Positions 19,001 to 26,576 of a stretch of 64,000 bases of DNA are shown piece by piece. The translations under genes were made by a program, and so were the position numbers. The number at the start of each line of letters is the position of its first letter. Position 1 is the first letter of the stretch. The notes below the pieces were generated by a model, which saw nothing but the letters and a program-made list of their open reading frames with translations, ran no database searches and was not told the DNA's origin. The stretch is from Pedobacter sp. KBW06 (GTDB lineage: Bacteria; Bacteroidota; Bacteroidia; Sphingobacteriales; Sphingobacteriaceae). The stretch lies in contig NZ_QAJL01000003.1 of assembly GCF_003852525.1 (NCBI RefSeq), forward strand, positions 1,454,059-1,518,058. Direction: 5' to 3'.

Positions 19001-19487
19001 AAGCGGCCTTGATCATTAAAGGATAACCGATCCTGTTGGCTTCAGTCAAAGCGAGCTCAATGGTCTTAAGCTCAACTTCATTGCTTTCAATGATCGGCAG
19101 GCCTGCAGTTTTAGCCACCTTTTTTGCAGTGACCTTATCCCCAAGGGCCCGCATCACATCTGGTCGGGGACCGATAAATACAATTCCGTTCTCCGCACAC
19201 TGCGCAGCAAAATCCTCATTTTCCGATAAAAAACCATACCCCGGATGTATGGCATCTGCTCCGGAATATTTTGCCATTGCAATCATCCCTTTGATGTCGA
19301 GATAAGGTTTCAAGGGTTCATGATCGGCCCCGATCTGGTAAGCTTCGTCGGCCTTGTACCGGTGGAGGGAATACCTGTCTTCATAAGTATAAACTGCCAC
19401 GGTCTGGATGTTCAGTTCACTGCATGCCCGTTCAATACGGATTGCGATTTCGCCCCGATTGGCAATCAGTACTTTCTTAATGTTCAT
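16053..19487 (-). CDS. pyc: Pyruvate carboxylase
   Basis: Single-chain biotin enzyme of about 1144 residues that makes oxaloacetate from pyruvate, bicarbonate and ATP. Order: biotin carboxylase (KVLIANRGEIAIRI at the start, ATP-grasp loop GGGGRGMRIV, catalytic EVNPRIQVEHTVTE), carboxyltransferase barrel (DTTFRDAHQSLLATRMRT with the metal site, LHTHDTSS), and the biotinyl domain with the lysine in EAMKMES close to the C-terminus. Length and order match normal pyc. The frame extends upstream to 19520, but ATG 19487 begins the conserved domain directly. A TATTTTTG box (19516-19509, minus strand) lies just before. Confidence 0.97.
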   Translation of the reverse strand: MNIKKVLIANRGEIAIRIERACSELNIQTVAVYTYEDRYSLHRYKADEAYQIGADHEPLKPYLDIKGMIAMAKYSGADAIHPGYGFLSENEDFAAQCAENGIVFIGPRPDVMRALGDKVTAKKVAKTAGLPIIESNEVELKTIELALTEANRIGYPLMIKAASGGGGRGMRIVQNDDQLKKSFFEARSEAKNAFGDDTVFLEKFINRPRHIEVQIVADNYSEVVHLFERDCSVQRRFQKVVEVAPSLNLSQQTRDQLYHFATSIAKAVKYNNVGTVEFLIDEQENIYFIEVNPRIQVEHTVTEMVTGIDLIKTQLFIADGYHLTDAEIGIKNQEAIRCNGFAMQCRITTEDPADNFKPDYGTLITYRNATGFGIRLDEGSTYPGMKISPFFDSMLVKVSTSGHTLDDAARKMHRALREFRIRGVKNNVQFLESLISHPIFIQGKATVNFIQEHPELFESKRRLDRGTRILTYLGEVSVNGNPDVREVDENKRFEKPVVPLTARADYPKGTKDLLTELGPEGFSKWLKAEKKIHYTDTTFRDAHQSLLATRMRTYDMLKVAEGFAKDHSQTFSMEAWGGATFDVCLRFLNEDPWRRLEKLRAAMPNILIQMLIRGCNGVGYAAYPDNLIESFVEKSWEKGVDIFRIFDSLNWMENIAPCIEMVRKKTNGLAEGALCYTGDILDPKRSKYNLEYYLKMAKDLENAGSHILGVKDMSGLLKPYAAKILIEALKDTVKIPIHLHTHDTSSLQPATYLMAIEAGVDVIDCALGALSGSTAQPNFNAIVEMMRFHERENAYDIKSLNAYSNYWETVREYYYPFESGLKASSAEVFEHEIPGGQYSNLKPQAIALGLGDKFELIKQRYADVNTMFGDIVKVTPSSKVVGDMAQFMVANDISPEDVFARGEQLAFPESVVSFFMGEIGQPAGGFPEALQQILLKGKTPFTDRPNKHLEPLHLEAEFEAFKLEFGDDLTYTMYLAYKFYPKVTAEAIRIFRLYGDVSVIPTQYFFYGMKPGEETTIEIAKGKTLLIRLLSIGPPDDKGMRTVFFKLNGQTRNIEIQDKSVKVTTAENRKVDKLNPAHIGSPLQGLLSKVFVKAGDAVKKNQPMFMIEAMKMESNIAAIADCVVKSIVLKEGTIVNTDDLVLEV

Positions 19488-19508
19488 AAATTTGGTTGTA
19501 GATTGTAT

Positions 19509-19516
19509 CAAAAATA
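19509..19516 (-). promoter_or_regulatory. -7 promoter box of pyc
   Basis: TATTTTTG on the minus strand matches TAnnTTTG, 22 bases before ATG 19487, with a TTGG word about 20 bases further upstream in the place of the -33 element. Confidence 0.55.
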
Positions 19517-19670
19517 TCACATTCCAATTAAACCAACACTATTAAAATCAATTTAATATCAGACAGTTACCTTGTAAAAAATACACTATCCAAATAAACA
19601 TTCCTTCCAAATAGGGGTAAAAGGGGAACCTGTTGTCACATACCTGAACAGATCAGAAAACAACTAAGAC

Positions 19671-20606
19671 ATGTTGAAAAAAAATCCCCTATTAAAGAGC
19701 ATGCTGATGGTACTGCTCATTTTATCAGCAACAAATGTATTTTCCCAGTTACCCCCTTTAAATACCATTGATATCAATACCACCTATGTCCCCGAAAGTA
19801 AGTACAGGCAAAAAGACGGCGACCTGCAAAACACCGAAAAAACCCAGAAGCGAATCGACCTGGGCTATAGTTTCATGATCTCCAACAAAGTAGATACCAG
19901 TACCCGAAAAATGGACAACTGGACCGCAATGCTCAATGGAAGTTATACCTGGATGGGCAAGCCCTCCAATGAACATGACCTGATGCCCAACCGTTTATTC
20001 AGCACACAATTTGCAGTGGTTAACTACCATTCCATCAGCAGAAAATGGGGAATGGTGAAGGTCGTCCAGCTGGGCCTGAACACAGACCTTCGTAAATTCG
20101 ACATTCATGACCTGTTCCTTAGCGGAGGTTTGCTGTTTATAAAAAACCAAAGCTCCAGGTTTTCCTTTGGTTTTGGTGTCTTTGTTGCCAATGCCACCAA
20201 TGCACCACTCGTGTTACCGGCAGTTACCTTTCAGCTGAGATCGGAGGGCAAATTTAAATTCAATATAGACCTGCCAACTGAAGTCAGCAGCGCTTATGAG
20301 CCGAATAAGAAGATGGAGTTGAAACTGGCATTGAGGTTCAGGAACCTGAGTTACGATGTGGAGAATAAACTGAGTCCTAAAAAGCGTTACCTCAACTATA
20401 TGGAACTTCCGCTTGGATTAGAAGGGAAATGGAAAAGCAAACGTTTTGACTTTACTTTGGGTGGAGGATATATGTTCATCAGGAATTTCCAGCTTAAAGA
20501 AGGTGGCATTAAAAACATGTTTAAAAGCACACCGACCAATAAACTAAATGGTAATATCTATGTAAATGCCGGAATCAGCTACCGGCTAAAGCCGGCCTCA
20601 AAATAA
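19671..20606 (+). CDS. Outer-membrane beta-barrel protein, DUF6268-like
   Basis: 311-residue secreted protein with a signal peptide (MLMVLLILSATNVFSQ) followed by alternating hydrophobic strands (FSFGFGVFVANAT, FDFTLGGGYMFI) and a final strand INVNAGISYRLKP-like ending, as in outer-membrane barrels. I take it for the DUF6268 family of Bacteroidota by its overall pattern; this is a family guess. It is divergent from pyc and ends at a strong two-way terminator shared with the ABC ATPase gene. Role unknown. Confidence 0.75.
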   Translation: MLKKNPLLKSMLMVLLILSATNVFSQLPPLNTIDINTTYVPESKYRQKDGDLQNTEKTQKRIDLGYSFMISNKVDTSTRKMDNWTAMLNGSYTWMGKPSNEHDLMPNRLFSTQFAVVNYHSISRKWGMVKVVQLGLNTDLRKFDIHDLFLSGGLLFIKNQSSRFSFGFGVFVANATNAPLVLPAVTFQLRSEGKFKFNIDLPTEVSSAYEPNKKMELKLALRFRNLSYDVENKLSPKKRYLNYMELPLGLEGKWKSKRFDFTLGGGYMFIRNFQLKEGGIKNMFKSTPTNKLNGNIYVNAGISYRLKPASK

Positions 20607-20644
20607 CCTAAAAATGCCTTTCCATTTGGAAAGGCATTTTTAGG
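20607..20644. terminator. Bidirectional terminator
   Basis: Perfect palindrome: CCTAAAAATGCCTTTCC (20607-20623), loop ATTT, GGAAAGGCATTTTTAGG (20628-20644). A-rich and T-rich ends lie inside the arms, so it can end transcription of both the + strand barrel gene and the minus-strand ABC operon. Confidence 0.88.
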
Positions 20645-20663
20645 TTTAAGCAGGTCTTCGGAT

Positions 20664-21362
20664 TTAAATCGTTTCCAGGTACAATTTCTGGAGATCTCCC
20701 GCAGAGATGTCTTTTGCATTTAACGTATGAACCAATGTGCCCTGACGCATAATCCCTATCCTCGTTCCTACATTTACGGCGTTAAAGATATCATGAGTAG
20801 CCATAAATACCGTTTTCCCCGCAGCTGAAAGCTGTTTTACAATTTCGCTGAACTCATGGGTGGCTTTGGGATCCAATCCACTCGTTGGTTCATCCATCAG
20901 AATTAAGCCTGCATTTTTTGCCACAGCAATGGCAATGCCCACCTTTTGACGCATCCCCTTGCTATAATTTCCAACGCGTTTATGAAAAGCTTCCGGCTGT
21001 AAGCCCGCCTGAAGCAAGTATTGCTCAAGGACCTCTCTTTTATATTTAAATCCGGCGATACGGCTAAAGAAATCCAGGTTTTCCAAACTCGTCAGGTTGG
21101 CATACAGCATCACCACTTCAGGAATATAGGCCAGAAACTGTTTGGTATCCGCCTGGTTCGGAGAAACCAGCATCCCATTAACCAAAGCCTGCCCGGAACT
21201 TGCTCCGGTAAAGCCTAAAAACAAATTGATAGTGGTGGTTTTTCCGGCTCCGTTTTGCCCAAGCAAACAGAACACTTCACCAGGTTCCACACTCAGATTC
21301 AGGCGGTCGAGGGCAATCTGGTCCCCATATTTTTTAGTCAGTTCTATGGCTTGTAACATCAT
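20664..21362 (-). CDS. ABC transporter ATP-binding protein
   Basis: 232-residue ATPase of the ABC-2/CcmA type. Walker A is GQNGAGKTTT, the signature is YSKGMRQKVGIA, Walker B is LILMDEPTSGLDP, and the H-loop is MATHD. It is the last gene of a minus-strand operon: permease, permease, TonB-dependent receptor, ATPase (10 bases after the receptor). The two ABC-2 permeases lack their own ATPase, so this one probably drives them. With a lanthipeptide cluster across the divergent promoter, export or self-immunity is the likely role. Confidence 0.93.
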   Translation of the reverse strand: MMLQAIELTKKYGDQIALDRLNLSVEPGEVFCLLGQNGAGKTTTINLFLGFTGASSGQALVNGMLVSPNQADTKQFLAYIPEVVMLYANLTSLENLDFFSRIAGFKYKREVLEQYLLQAGLQPEAFHKRVGNYSKGMRQKVGIAIAVAKNAGLILMDEPTSGLDPKATHEFSEIVKQLSAAGKTVFMATHDIFNAVNVGTRIGIMRQGTLVHTLNAKDISAGDLQKLYLETI

Positions 21363-21371
21363 AAGGATGGC

Positions 21372-23543
21372 TTAAAATTTTATACCTACAGAGAATTTTA
21401 CGTTAAAGGGATCTCCATCGATATAATAGAAATTACGCCCTTCATAAGGATAACTGGAAATGATATCACCCGACGACATATACCGTTTTCCGGTAAGGTT
21501 ATCCGCAATCGCACGGAAGAAATACTTGTCTTTTACATAACTGATCCCGGCGTCAAATTTGGTAAAATCAGGAATAAACTCTCCTTTTTCTGAAGTGCTT
21601 CTTTTGATCATCGTTGTTTGTCCCACGCTCAGGTTCAGGCTTGCCATATTCCTTAAAGGGAACTTATACTGGACCCAGGTATTGAGGATCTGCTGCGGGG
21701 TCTGCCCCAGCTGCTTCCCTACACGTGCAGCATCATCGTCTTTAGTAACGGTCGCTTTTACGAAGGTATAATTGGTCACCAACGAAAGCTGATCGGTGAT
21801 GTTTCCGATGATATCGAGTTCTATTCCATTGCTCGTCACCTCGCCCAATTGCTGAGAAAAGCCGGGATGGGCCTGATCTGCAACCAGAACGTTGTTCTTA
21901 ACGGTATGAAAACCGGTTAAAGTCGTATACAATTTAGAGCTGAACCAGGTCCTTTTCAGCCCGAGCTCAAAACTCCTCCCATGCTGAGGATCAACGGCAT
22001 CTGATCCGATGAGTTCGTTTGCAGCATTAACAATCGCCTTCTGACCGCTTTGAGGAAAAAAAGACTGATCAAATAAAAAGAAAGCTGTGGTTGCACTATC
22101 GATCAGATAAGTCAGCGTAGCGCGTGGAGAAAGCGCTTTTTGCTTGTAGTTATTGGTTTTAACCACCCCTTTGGCATTGGTGGTCGTTTTCTCATTCGTA
22201 TACCAGGTGTACCTCGCACCCAGCGTCAACAACAGTTTTTTATGCAATTCAATATTGTCGTAGATGAAGGCTGATTTTAAAAAGGTATTGTTGTTGATCC
22301 TGGTGAGGCGTGTCGTTTGACGGACCTGATCGGGATCCAGGGTATTTACCGGATTTGCCTGAGCATAGGGAAATTCGATCTTACCATTGTTCAGGACCAG
22401 GGAATCCCTGCTATTGGTATAATCGGCACCAAACAGCAACTGGTGACTGATCGGTCCGGTCTTGATTTTACCATTGGCAAACAACTGGCTGGAAAACGTT
22501 TTTCCTGCGCCCCTGTTAAAACTGGCCCTTCTTTTCGTCAGCCCCTCAGGGCTAAAATTCACCATGCTTCCTTTTGAAGTCATGTTCCAGCTCGTATAAG
22601 GAGCCAATAAATAAGAAGATTGTGAAGTCAGCTGCCAGTTGTCATTGAACTTATGAATGGCATAAATTCTGCCGGTTTGATTTTCGGTATAGCTGATTGG
22701 CAATCCCCTGCCAGCACTGTAATTCACACGTATAGGTCCTTTAAGCATATCTGCTTCACTGCGTACCTTGACGATTGCCGATCCGTTTTCACTTACTCCA
22801 CGTATAAAATCATATTCGGCCAATACATAGGTATTCGGACTGAAATTATACTGCAATACCGGTGCAAACACATATTTCTCCGTACGCAGGTCGTTCAGAT
22901 AGGTATCCTTATGCTGGTAGGCGGCATTGAATCGGTAAGAAAAACCTTTTCTCTGAACCTGGGAACCAATATCCACAGAGCTCCGGAAGAGGTTAAAACT
23001 GCCACCGTTAACCACTACATTCAATAGTTTTTGTCCCGGTGTCTTGGTCGCAATGTTAATCGTCCCTCCCGGCTCACCAAAGGAATTTAAAAATCCCGCA
23101 GGACCTTTTACAATCTCTATACTTTCTATGATTGCTTCGTCATCAATCGATGCCCCATAGCTGAAACGACGCGACATCCCATTGAGTGTGGTAAATGCAG
23201 CGAATCCACGGATTTGAGCGGTGGCGGAATTGTCAAAAGGCGTACTGTTGTATCCGAAATAAACACCACTCGCATTCCTGGCCACATCCCTGAGCTCAAA
23301 GCCACCTTGCTGCTGCAGCAAAGCGGAAGAAACCCTGATAATATTCTGAGGCGTCTGCAATAAAGGGGTTTGTAATTTCATGGTATTGGTCAGGGTATCT
23401 GCAGAAAGTTTGACCACTCTTTGTTTGACCACATTGACTTCCTTTAGTTTGTTGATTTTTCTGGATACGGTATCCGCTTTTTGCCCATAACTAAGGGGCT
23501 GGTAGATCAAATAAAGGAGGGTTAAGTAAATTATTTTTTTCAT
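21372..23543 (-). CDS. TonB-dependent receptor (siderophore-receptor type)
   Basis: 723-residue outer-membrane receptor with signal peptide. The plug (TPQNIIRVSSALLQQQ, VARNASGVYFG, then IEIVKGPAGFLNSFGEPGG) and barrel follow the FhuA/FoxA pattern. There is no N-terminal carboxypeptidase-regulatory domain, unlike SusC. The last strand ends in aromatic Phe (KFSVGIKF), as expected for barrel assembly. It lies inside an ABC-2 permease/ATPase operon divergent from the lanthipeptide operon; no FecI/FecR pair or Fur-like box was seen, so iron is not the obvious theme. It may take up or recover the lanthipeptide, or a ligand linked to its export. Confidence 0.92.
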   Translation of the reverse strand: MKKIIYLTLLYLIYQPLSYGQKADTVSRKINKLKEVNVVKQRVVKLSADTLTNTMKLQTPLLQTPQNIIRVSSALLQQQGGFELRDVARNASGVYFGYNSTPFDNSATAQIRGFAAFTTLNGMSRRFSYGASIDDEAIIESIEIVKGPAGFLNSFGEPGGTINIATKTPGQKLLNVVVNGGSFNLFRSSVDIGSQVQRKGFSYRFNAAYQHKDTYLNDLRTEKYVFAPVLQYNFSPNTYVLAEYDFIRGVSENGSAIVKVRSEADMLKGPIRVNYSAGRGLPISYTENQTGRIYAIHKFNDNWQLTSQSSYLLAPYTSWNMTSKGSMVNFSPEGLTKRRASFNRGAGKTFSSQLFANGKIKTGPISHQLLFGADYTNSRDSLVLNNGKIEFPYAQANPVNTLDPDQVRQTTRLTRINNNTFLKSAFIYDNIELHKKLLLTLGARYTWYTNEKTTTNAKGVVKTNNYKQKALSPRATLTYLIDSATTAFFLFDQSFFPQSGQKAIVNAANELIGSDAVDPQHGRSFELGLKRTWFSSKLYTTLTGFHTVKNNVLVADQAHPGFSQQLGEVTSNGIELDIIGNITDQLSLVTNYTFVKATVTKDDDAARVGKQLGQTPQQILNTWVQYKFPLRNMASLNLSVGQTTMIKRSTSEKGEFIPDFTKFDAGISYVKDKYFFRAIADNLTGKRYMSSGDIISSYPYEGRNFYYIDGDPFNVKFSVGIKF

Positions 23544-23575
23544 TAGTGTATATTGTTTTTTATGGTTATCAAGCT

Positions 23576-23623
23576 ATCATCATCTTAATATTCATTTCGT
23601 CAGGTGATTTGCAAGATGATGAT
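23576..23623 (-). repeat. Inverted repeat between permease and TonB receptor genes
   Basis: Perfect 11-bp arms ATCATCATCTT (23576-23586) and AAGATGATGAT (23613-23623) with a 26-base loop, lying in the 99-base gap inside the operon. No T tract follows on the minus strand, so RNA processing or attenuation is more likely than termination. Confidence 0.55.
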
Positions 23624-23642
23624 GGTTTCATTTATGTACGGG

Positions 23643-25067
23643 TTATTTGAGTATGCTGTTTTTCCGGGCAATCCATAAGATCAGGGCAATGACCAGCCAG
23701 ATGGATAAGCTGTTGATGAAAATTCCCGCAGTTCTGGTTTGATCCTCTTCCGGCCGAAAAACGGGGAGCTTCAGTACCTCATCCCGGCTTAGTTTTTTAT
23801 TGGCCAGCAGGTAACTGTTCATCAGTTTTACCCATCGGTTTTGAAAATTGCCGGCCTGTTGCTGGTAAAACAGGTAATCATTTAAATCCGTCCGGGCAGT
23901 TCCATTGATCAGGCTTTGCATTTGAGCTACCGGATTGATCCATGCGGTCTTGCTTAACCAGCTGTTGTGTGCCCTGGCTTCTGCATGGTATTTTTTAATA
24001 TTCTCATTCATCCGCCTGCCCAACAGGTCATAATAGGCCACAAACCTCTTATTTCCATATTGGGCAGTATCTGAAGGTTGTTTTAAGGGAAGGTACCGGG
24101 GATTATTGCGGTAAAAATATACCAGCAATTCCTTGATCGGCATCTCCCAGGTATCCAGCATGATTTCCCGTTGATGGGATACCAGTTCGGTTCTTAAAGG
24201 CATCGGATATTTCAATGCGGCAAACTTATTCATGATGGCAGGCAGAATTAAAGTCAGCAGTAACCAGATGCCGAGAAGGACTAAGGAATTGATGCGGGAA
24301 GATTTGCGGAACACCACAACCAGCCAGCAAACAGAAAACCAGAATAAGAGATAAAGGGTCAATACGAAAAACCAGAGCAATACATCGGAAGCTGCTAAAA
24401 AAGTACCTGCAGGATGCATCAAAAGGCCGGCAACACTCAGGCCCCACCCAAGCATGCACACCAGCAACAGGCGGAACAACAGTTTATGAAGCAGAATCTG
24501 GTTTAGATTTCCGCTTTGCACATTGAGCAGGCGGTCTGTCTGCTGCTCCTTTTCCTTAGCAAAAAGATCGTAGCAAAGGATGATGATCAGCAATGGAAAT
24601 AAATAGATCAGCACAAAAGAAAAATCAAAATTACCGGAAGCCAGCTTTTCCGGATTCGCAATCTCCGCATTTGGTGGGGTCAGGATGTCCCGTTTGCTGT
24701 TAATGATGTCAAAATAAGGAAGGATATCCCTTTGTCCGATGGCCATCAATGCCAGTCCCCGGGGAGGGTTGCTCGCCACCGGCGATGCCCGGTACTCGAT
24801 CACCTGCGGCAGTCCTGCCTGTGCAGCCAGGGTCTTTCCTTTGGCTGTACTGGTATCTGCATCAAAACGTTCCAGCAATTCCTTAAAATGAGCCTGTTGG
24901 TTTTTCAGCAGCGTATCCAGCCCGGATAGCTGTTGCCCTACAAAGTGATGCCCCACAGTCAGGCTATAAAAGCCAATCAGCAGGAAGAATATCAGGATCA
25001 GGAGTTGTGAAGGCTGACGAAGAAATTGTCGCCATTCAAAGCTGAAAATTAATTTAAATAAGGGCAT
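23643..25067 (-). CDS. ABC-2 type permease, DUF3526 family (second)
   Basis: 474-residue membrane protein with an N-terminal helix (LLILIFFLLIGFYSLTVGHHFVG), a long periplasmic domain of the DUF3526 kind, and five more helices (FVLIYLFPLLIIILCYDLFAKEKEQQT, then LLLTLILPAIMNK). EKEQQTDRLL is the cytoplasmic coupling-loop motif of NosY-like ABC-2 permeases. The gene starts 3 bases after the stop of a homologous permease, so the two are co-translated and probably form a heterodimer with the ATPase further downstream. Confidence 0.9.
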   Translation of the reverse strand: MPLFKLIFSFEWRQFLRQPSQLLILIFFLLIGFYSLTVGHHFVGQQLSGLDTLLKNQQAHFKELLERFDADTSTAKGKTLAAQAGLPQVIEYRASPVASNPPRGLALMAIGQRDILPYFDIINSKRDILTPPNAEIANPEKLASGNFDFSFVLIYLFPLLIIILCYDLFAKEKEQQTDRLLNVQSGNLNQILLHKLLFRLLLVCMLGWGLSVAGLLMHPAGTFLAASDVLLWFFVLTLYLLFWFSVCWLVVVFRKSSRINSLVLLGIWLLLTLILPAIMNKFAALKYPMPLRTELVSHQREIMLDTWEMPIKELLVYFYRNNPRYLPLKQPSDTAQYGNKRFVAYYDLLGRRMNENIKKYHAEARAHNSWLSKTAWINPVAQMQSLINGTARTDLNDYLFYQQQAGNFQNRWVKLMNSYLLANKKLSRDEVLKLPVFRPEEDQTRTAGIFINSLSIWLVIALILWIARKNSILK

Positions 25068-25070
25068 ATC

Positions 25071-26498
25071 CTAAAACAATGAAGATTTCGAAACGAAGTG
25101 TAAAGACAGAGCGAGCAATAATACCCAGCAACAGATCGAGATGATTCCGGTTTTTTGCATCCCGGCGACCCTGTATAAAGCAGGAAAATCATATTGAAAA
25201 TCCTTCAGCTGCCGGAAGAATTCCGGATCGGCAATATAAGCCTCCTGATGTTTCTGAGGGTGACTGGCCAGTTCCAGGTTTAAGTCCCGGATCAATCCGT
25301 TCCTGTATTTTTTTGCCTGCCTGAAAAAATCCTGATGGTGGTAAAAATCTGTCCCCGACATGGCCATGGAAAGCCGTTTCAGACTGATAAAAGGGTTCAG
25401 TAAACCGGCATTGTTTAGAAAAAACTGCTGCTGGTTAAAGGTTTGTTCCAGTTCGGCATAGTAATGGTCAAATACCTTATTCTGGTAATCTTCATTGTAC
25501 TGCAGGATTAAGCCATCGACATTTACAGGCAGCTGAGCGGCACTATCTGCCTTATATTTTTTGAGCAGTGATTTCAGGTAAATTTCAGCCCTTTCCTGAT
25601 AAGGCGGATCTCCGTTAATTCCTTTTAAAAACCCGACCTTAATGTGGTCCTTAAAAGCAGCTCTGGACATTAAAGGATAACGTTGATCGGCAAGGCCCGT
25701 TGCAATCTTAGGCAACAACACACCACTAAAAAGCCATAAGTTTAAAACAATCATGACCGCTGTTCCGGAGCGTTTACTCCATACAGAAACGAGCACACCG
25801 GCTAAAGTCACGAGCAGATAAAAGAGTAAATATCCGGCGGTGATGATCAGGAACCTGCCGATCAGCAATGTACCGGACGGAGCAAACAGTAAGAAAAGCA
25901 GCAGCAGTATAAATATGGGTAACACCAATAACACCACAAAAAGGTAATTGGCAAAAACCTTTCCCCAAACCAACTCCGTTGGTTTGATCCCCTGGGCCAT
26001 CAACATTTTAAACGTACCCGATTCCCTTTCAAAAGTCAGGGAGGAGGAACTGATAAAAAACAACAGTAAAGGAATGAGCAATTGCATGATCAGGGCCAGT
26101 GTAAAAGAACCGAAGCGCATCAGTGCATCATTGCTTTCTGCATTGCTGTAATCAACCTCATGCTGCACATGTGCTTCCACCCTGTAGGTAGTGCCGAAAT
26201 AATCATTTAGTCCGGGGTCAAAGGCACTGAGCAGGTTTAAAGGTTTAAAAAGATAAGTGCCGAAATGGGCGGCATCATGCGGATTGGTATGCTGGGCCTT
26301 AAACTGAGCCCTAAATTTCGCGTTAGACTGTTGCCTGCTCTGCTGGTCTTGCTGATACTGAAAAACGGTCAGCAAACTGCTGACAGCAAACAGGGTATAA
26401 ACAATCACCGCTAAGGTGCTCATGATCCGGTCACGGTAAGCCAACCGGAATTCTTTCCAGACTAAACTGCGTAATGGGGTGGATAAGTTCAGAGACAT
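25071..26498 (-). CDS. ABC-2 type permease, DUF3526 family (first)
   Basis: 475-residue permease related to the next gene. Helix 1 is IMSTLAVIVYTLFAVSSLLTVF; a large extracytoplasmic segment follows; ESGTFKMLMAQGIKPTELVWG is the coupling loop and FVVLLVLPIFILLLLFLLF a central helix. It is the first gene of the minus-strand operon and starts just 14 bases from operator site I (26512-26528) of the lanthipeptide cluster, with CAACTTTG as a possible -7 box. Transport of the peptide or immunity against it is likely from context. Confidence 0.9.
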   Translation of the reverse strand: MSLNLSTPLRSLVWKEFRLAYRDRIMSTLAVIVYTLFAVSSLLTVFQYQQDQQSRQQSNAKFRAQFKAQHTNPHDAAHFGTYLFKPLNLLSAFDPGLNDYFGTTYRVEAHVQHEVDYSNAESNDALMRFGSFTLALIMQLLIPLLLFFISSSSLTFERESGTFKMLMAQGIKPTELVWGKVFANYLFVVLLVLPIFILLLLFLLFAPSGTLLIGRFLIITAGYLLFYLLVTLAGVLVSVWSKRSGTAVMIVLNLWLFSGVLLPKIATGLADQRYPLMSRAAFKDHIKVGFLKGINGDPPYQERAEIYLKSLLKKYKADSAAQLPVNVDGLILQYNEDYQNKVFDHYYAELEQTFNQQQFFLNNAGLLNPFISLKRLSMAMSGTDFYHHQDFFRQAKKYRNGLIRDLNLELASHPQKHQEAYIADPEFFRQLKDFQYDFPALYRVAGMQKTGIISICCWVLLLALSLHFVSKSSLF

Positions 26499-26511
26499 TT
26501 ACATAAATTAA

Positions 26512-26528
26512 TTGCATCAAAGTTGCAT
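26512..26528. promoter_or_regulatory. Lanthipeptide cluster operator site I
   Basis: TTGCATCAAAGTTGCAT matches the perfect palindrome at 34671-34687 at 15 of 17 positions. It lies before the permease start (ATG 26498), and on the minus strand its centre reads CAACTTTG, a near match to the -7 box TAnnTTTG. A regulator bound here would cover the promoter of the permease/TonB operon. Confidence 0.65.
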
Positions 26529-26542
26529 TATAATTGTCATAT

Positions 26543-26559
26543 TTGCAACAGTGTTGTAT
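26543..26559. promoter_or_regulatory. Lanthipeptide cluster operator site II
   Basis: TTGCAACAGTGTTGTAT matches the 34671-34687 palindrome at 13 of 17 positions and has both half sites TTGCAAC and GTTG. It lies 31 bp (about three helical turns) from site I and overlaps a TTTG that can serve as the -7 element of the + strand operon (ATG 26577). Confidence 0.55.
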
Positions 26560-26576
26560 TTAAGATCGTATTATAT

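Noticed and set aside
20664..26498. Siderophore uptake operon
   Set aside because: The receptor resembles siderophore receptors, but the permeases are ABC-2 type rather than FecCD type and no iron regulator or Fur-like site was seen, so the lanthipeptide link is preferred.
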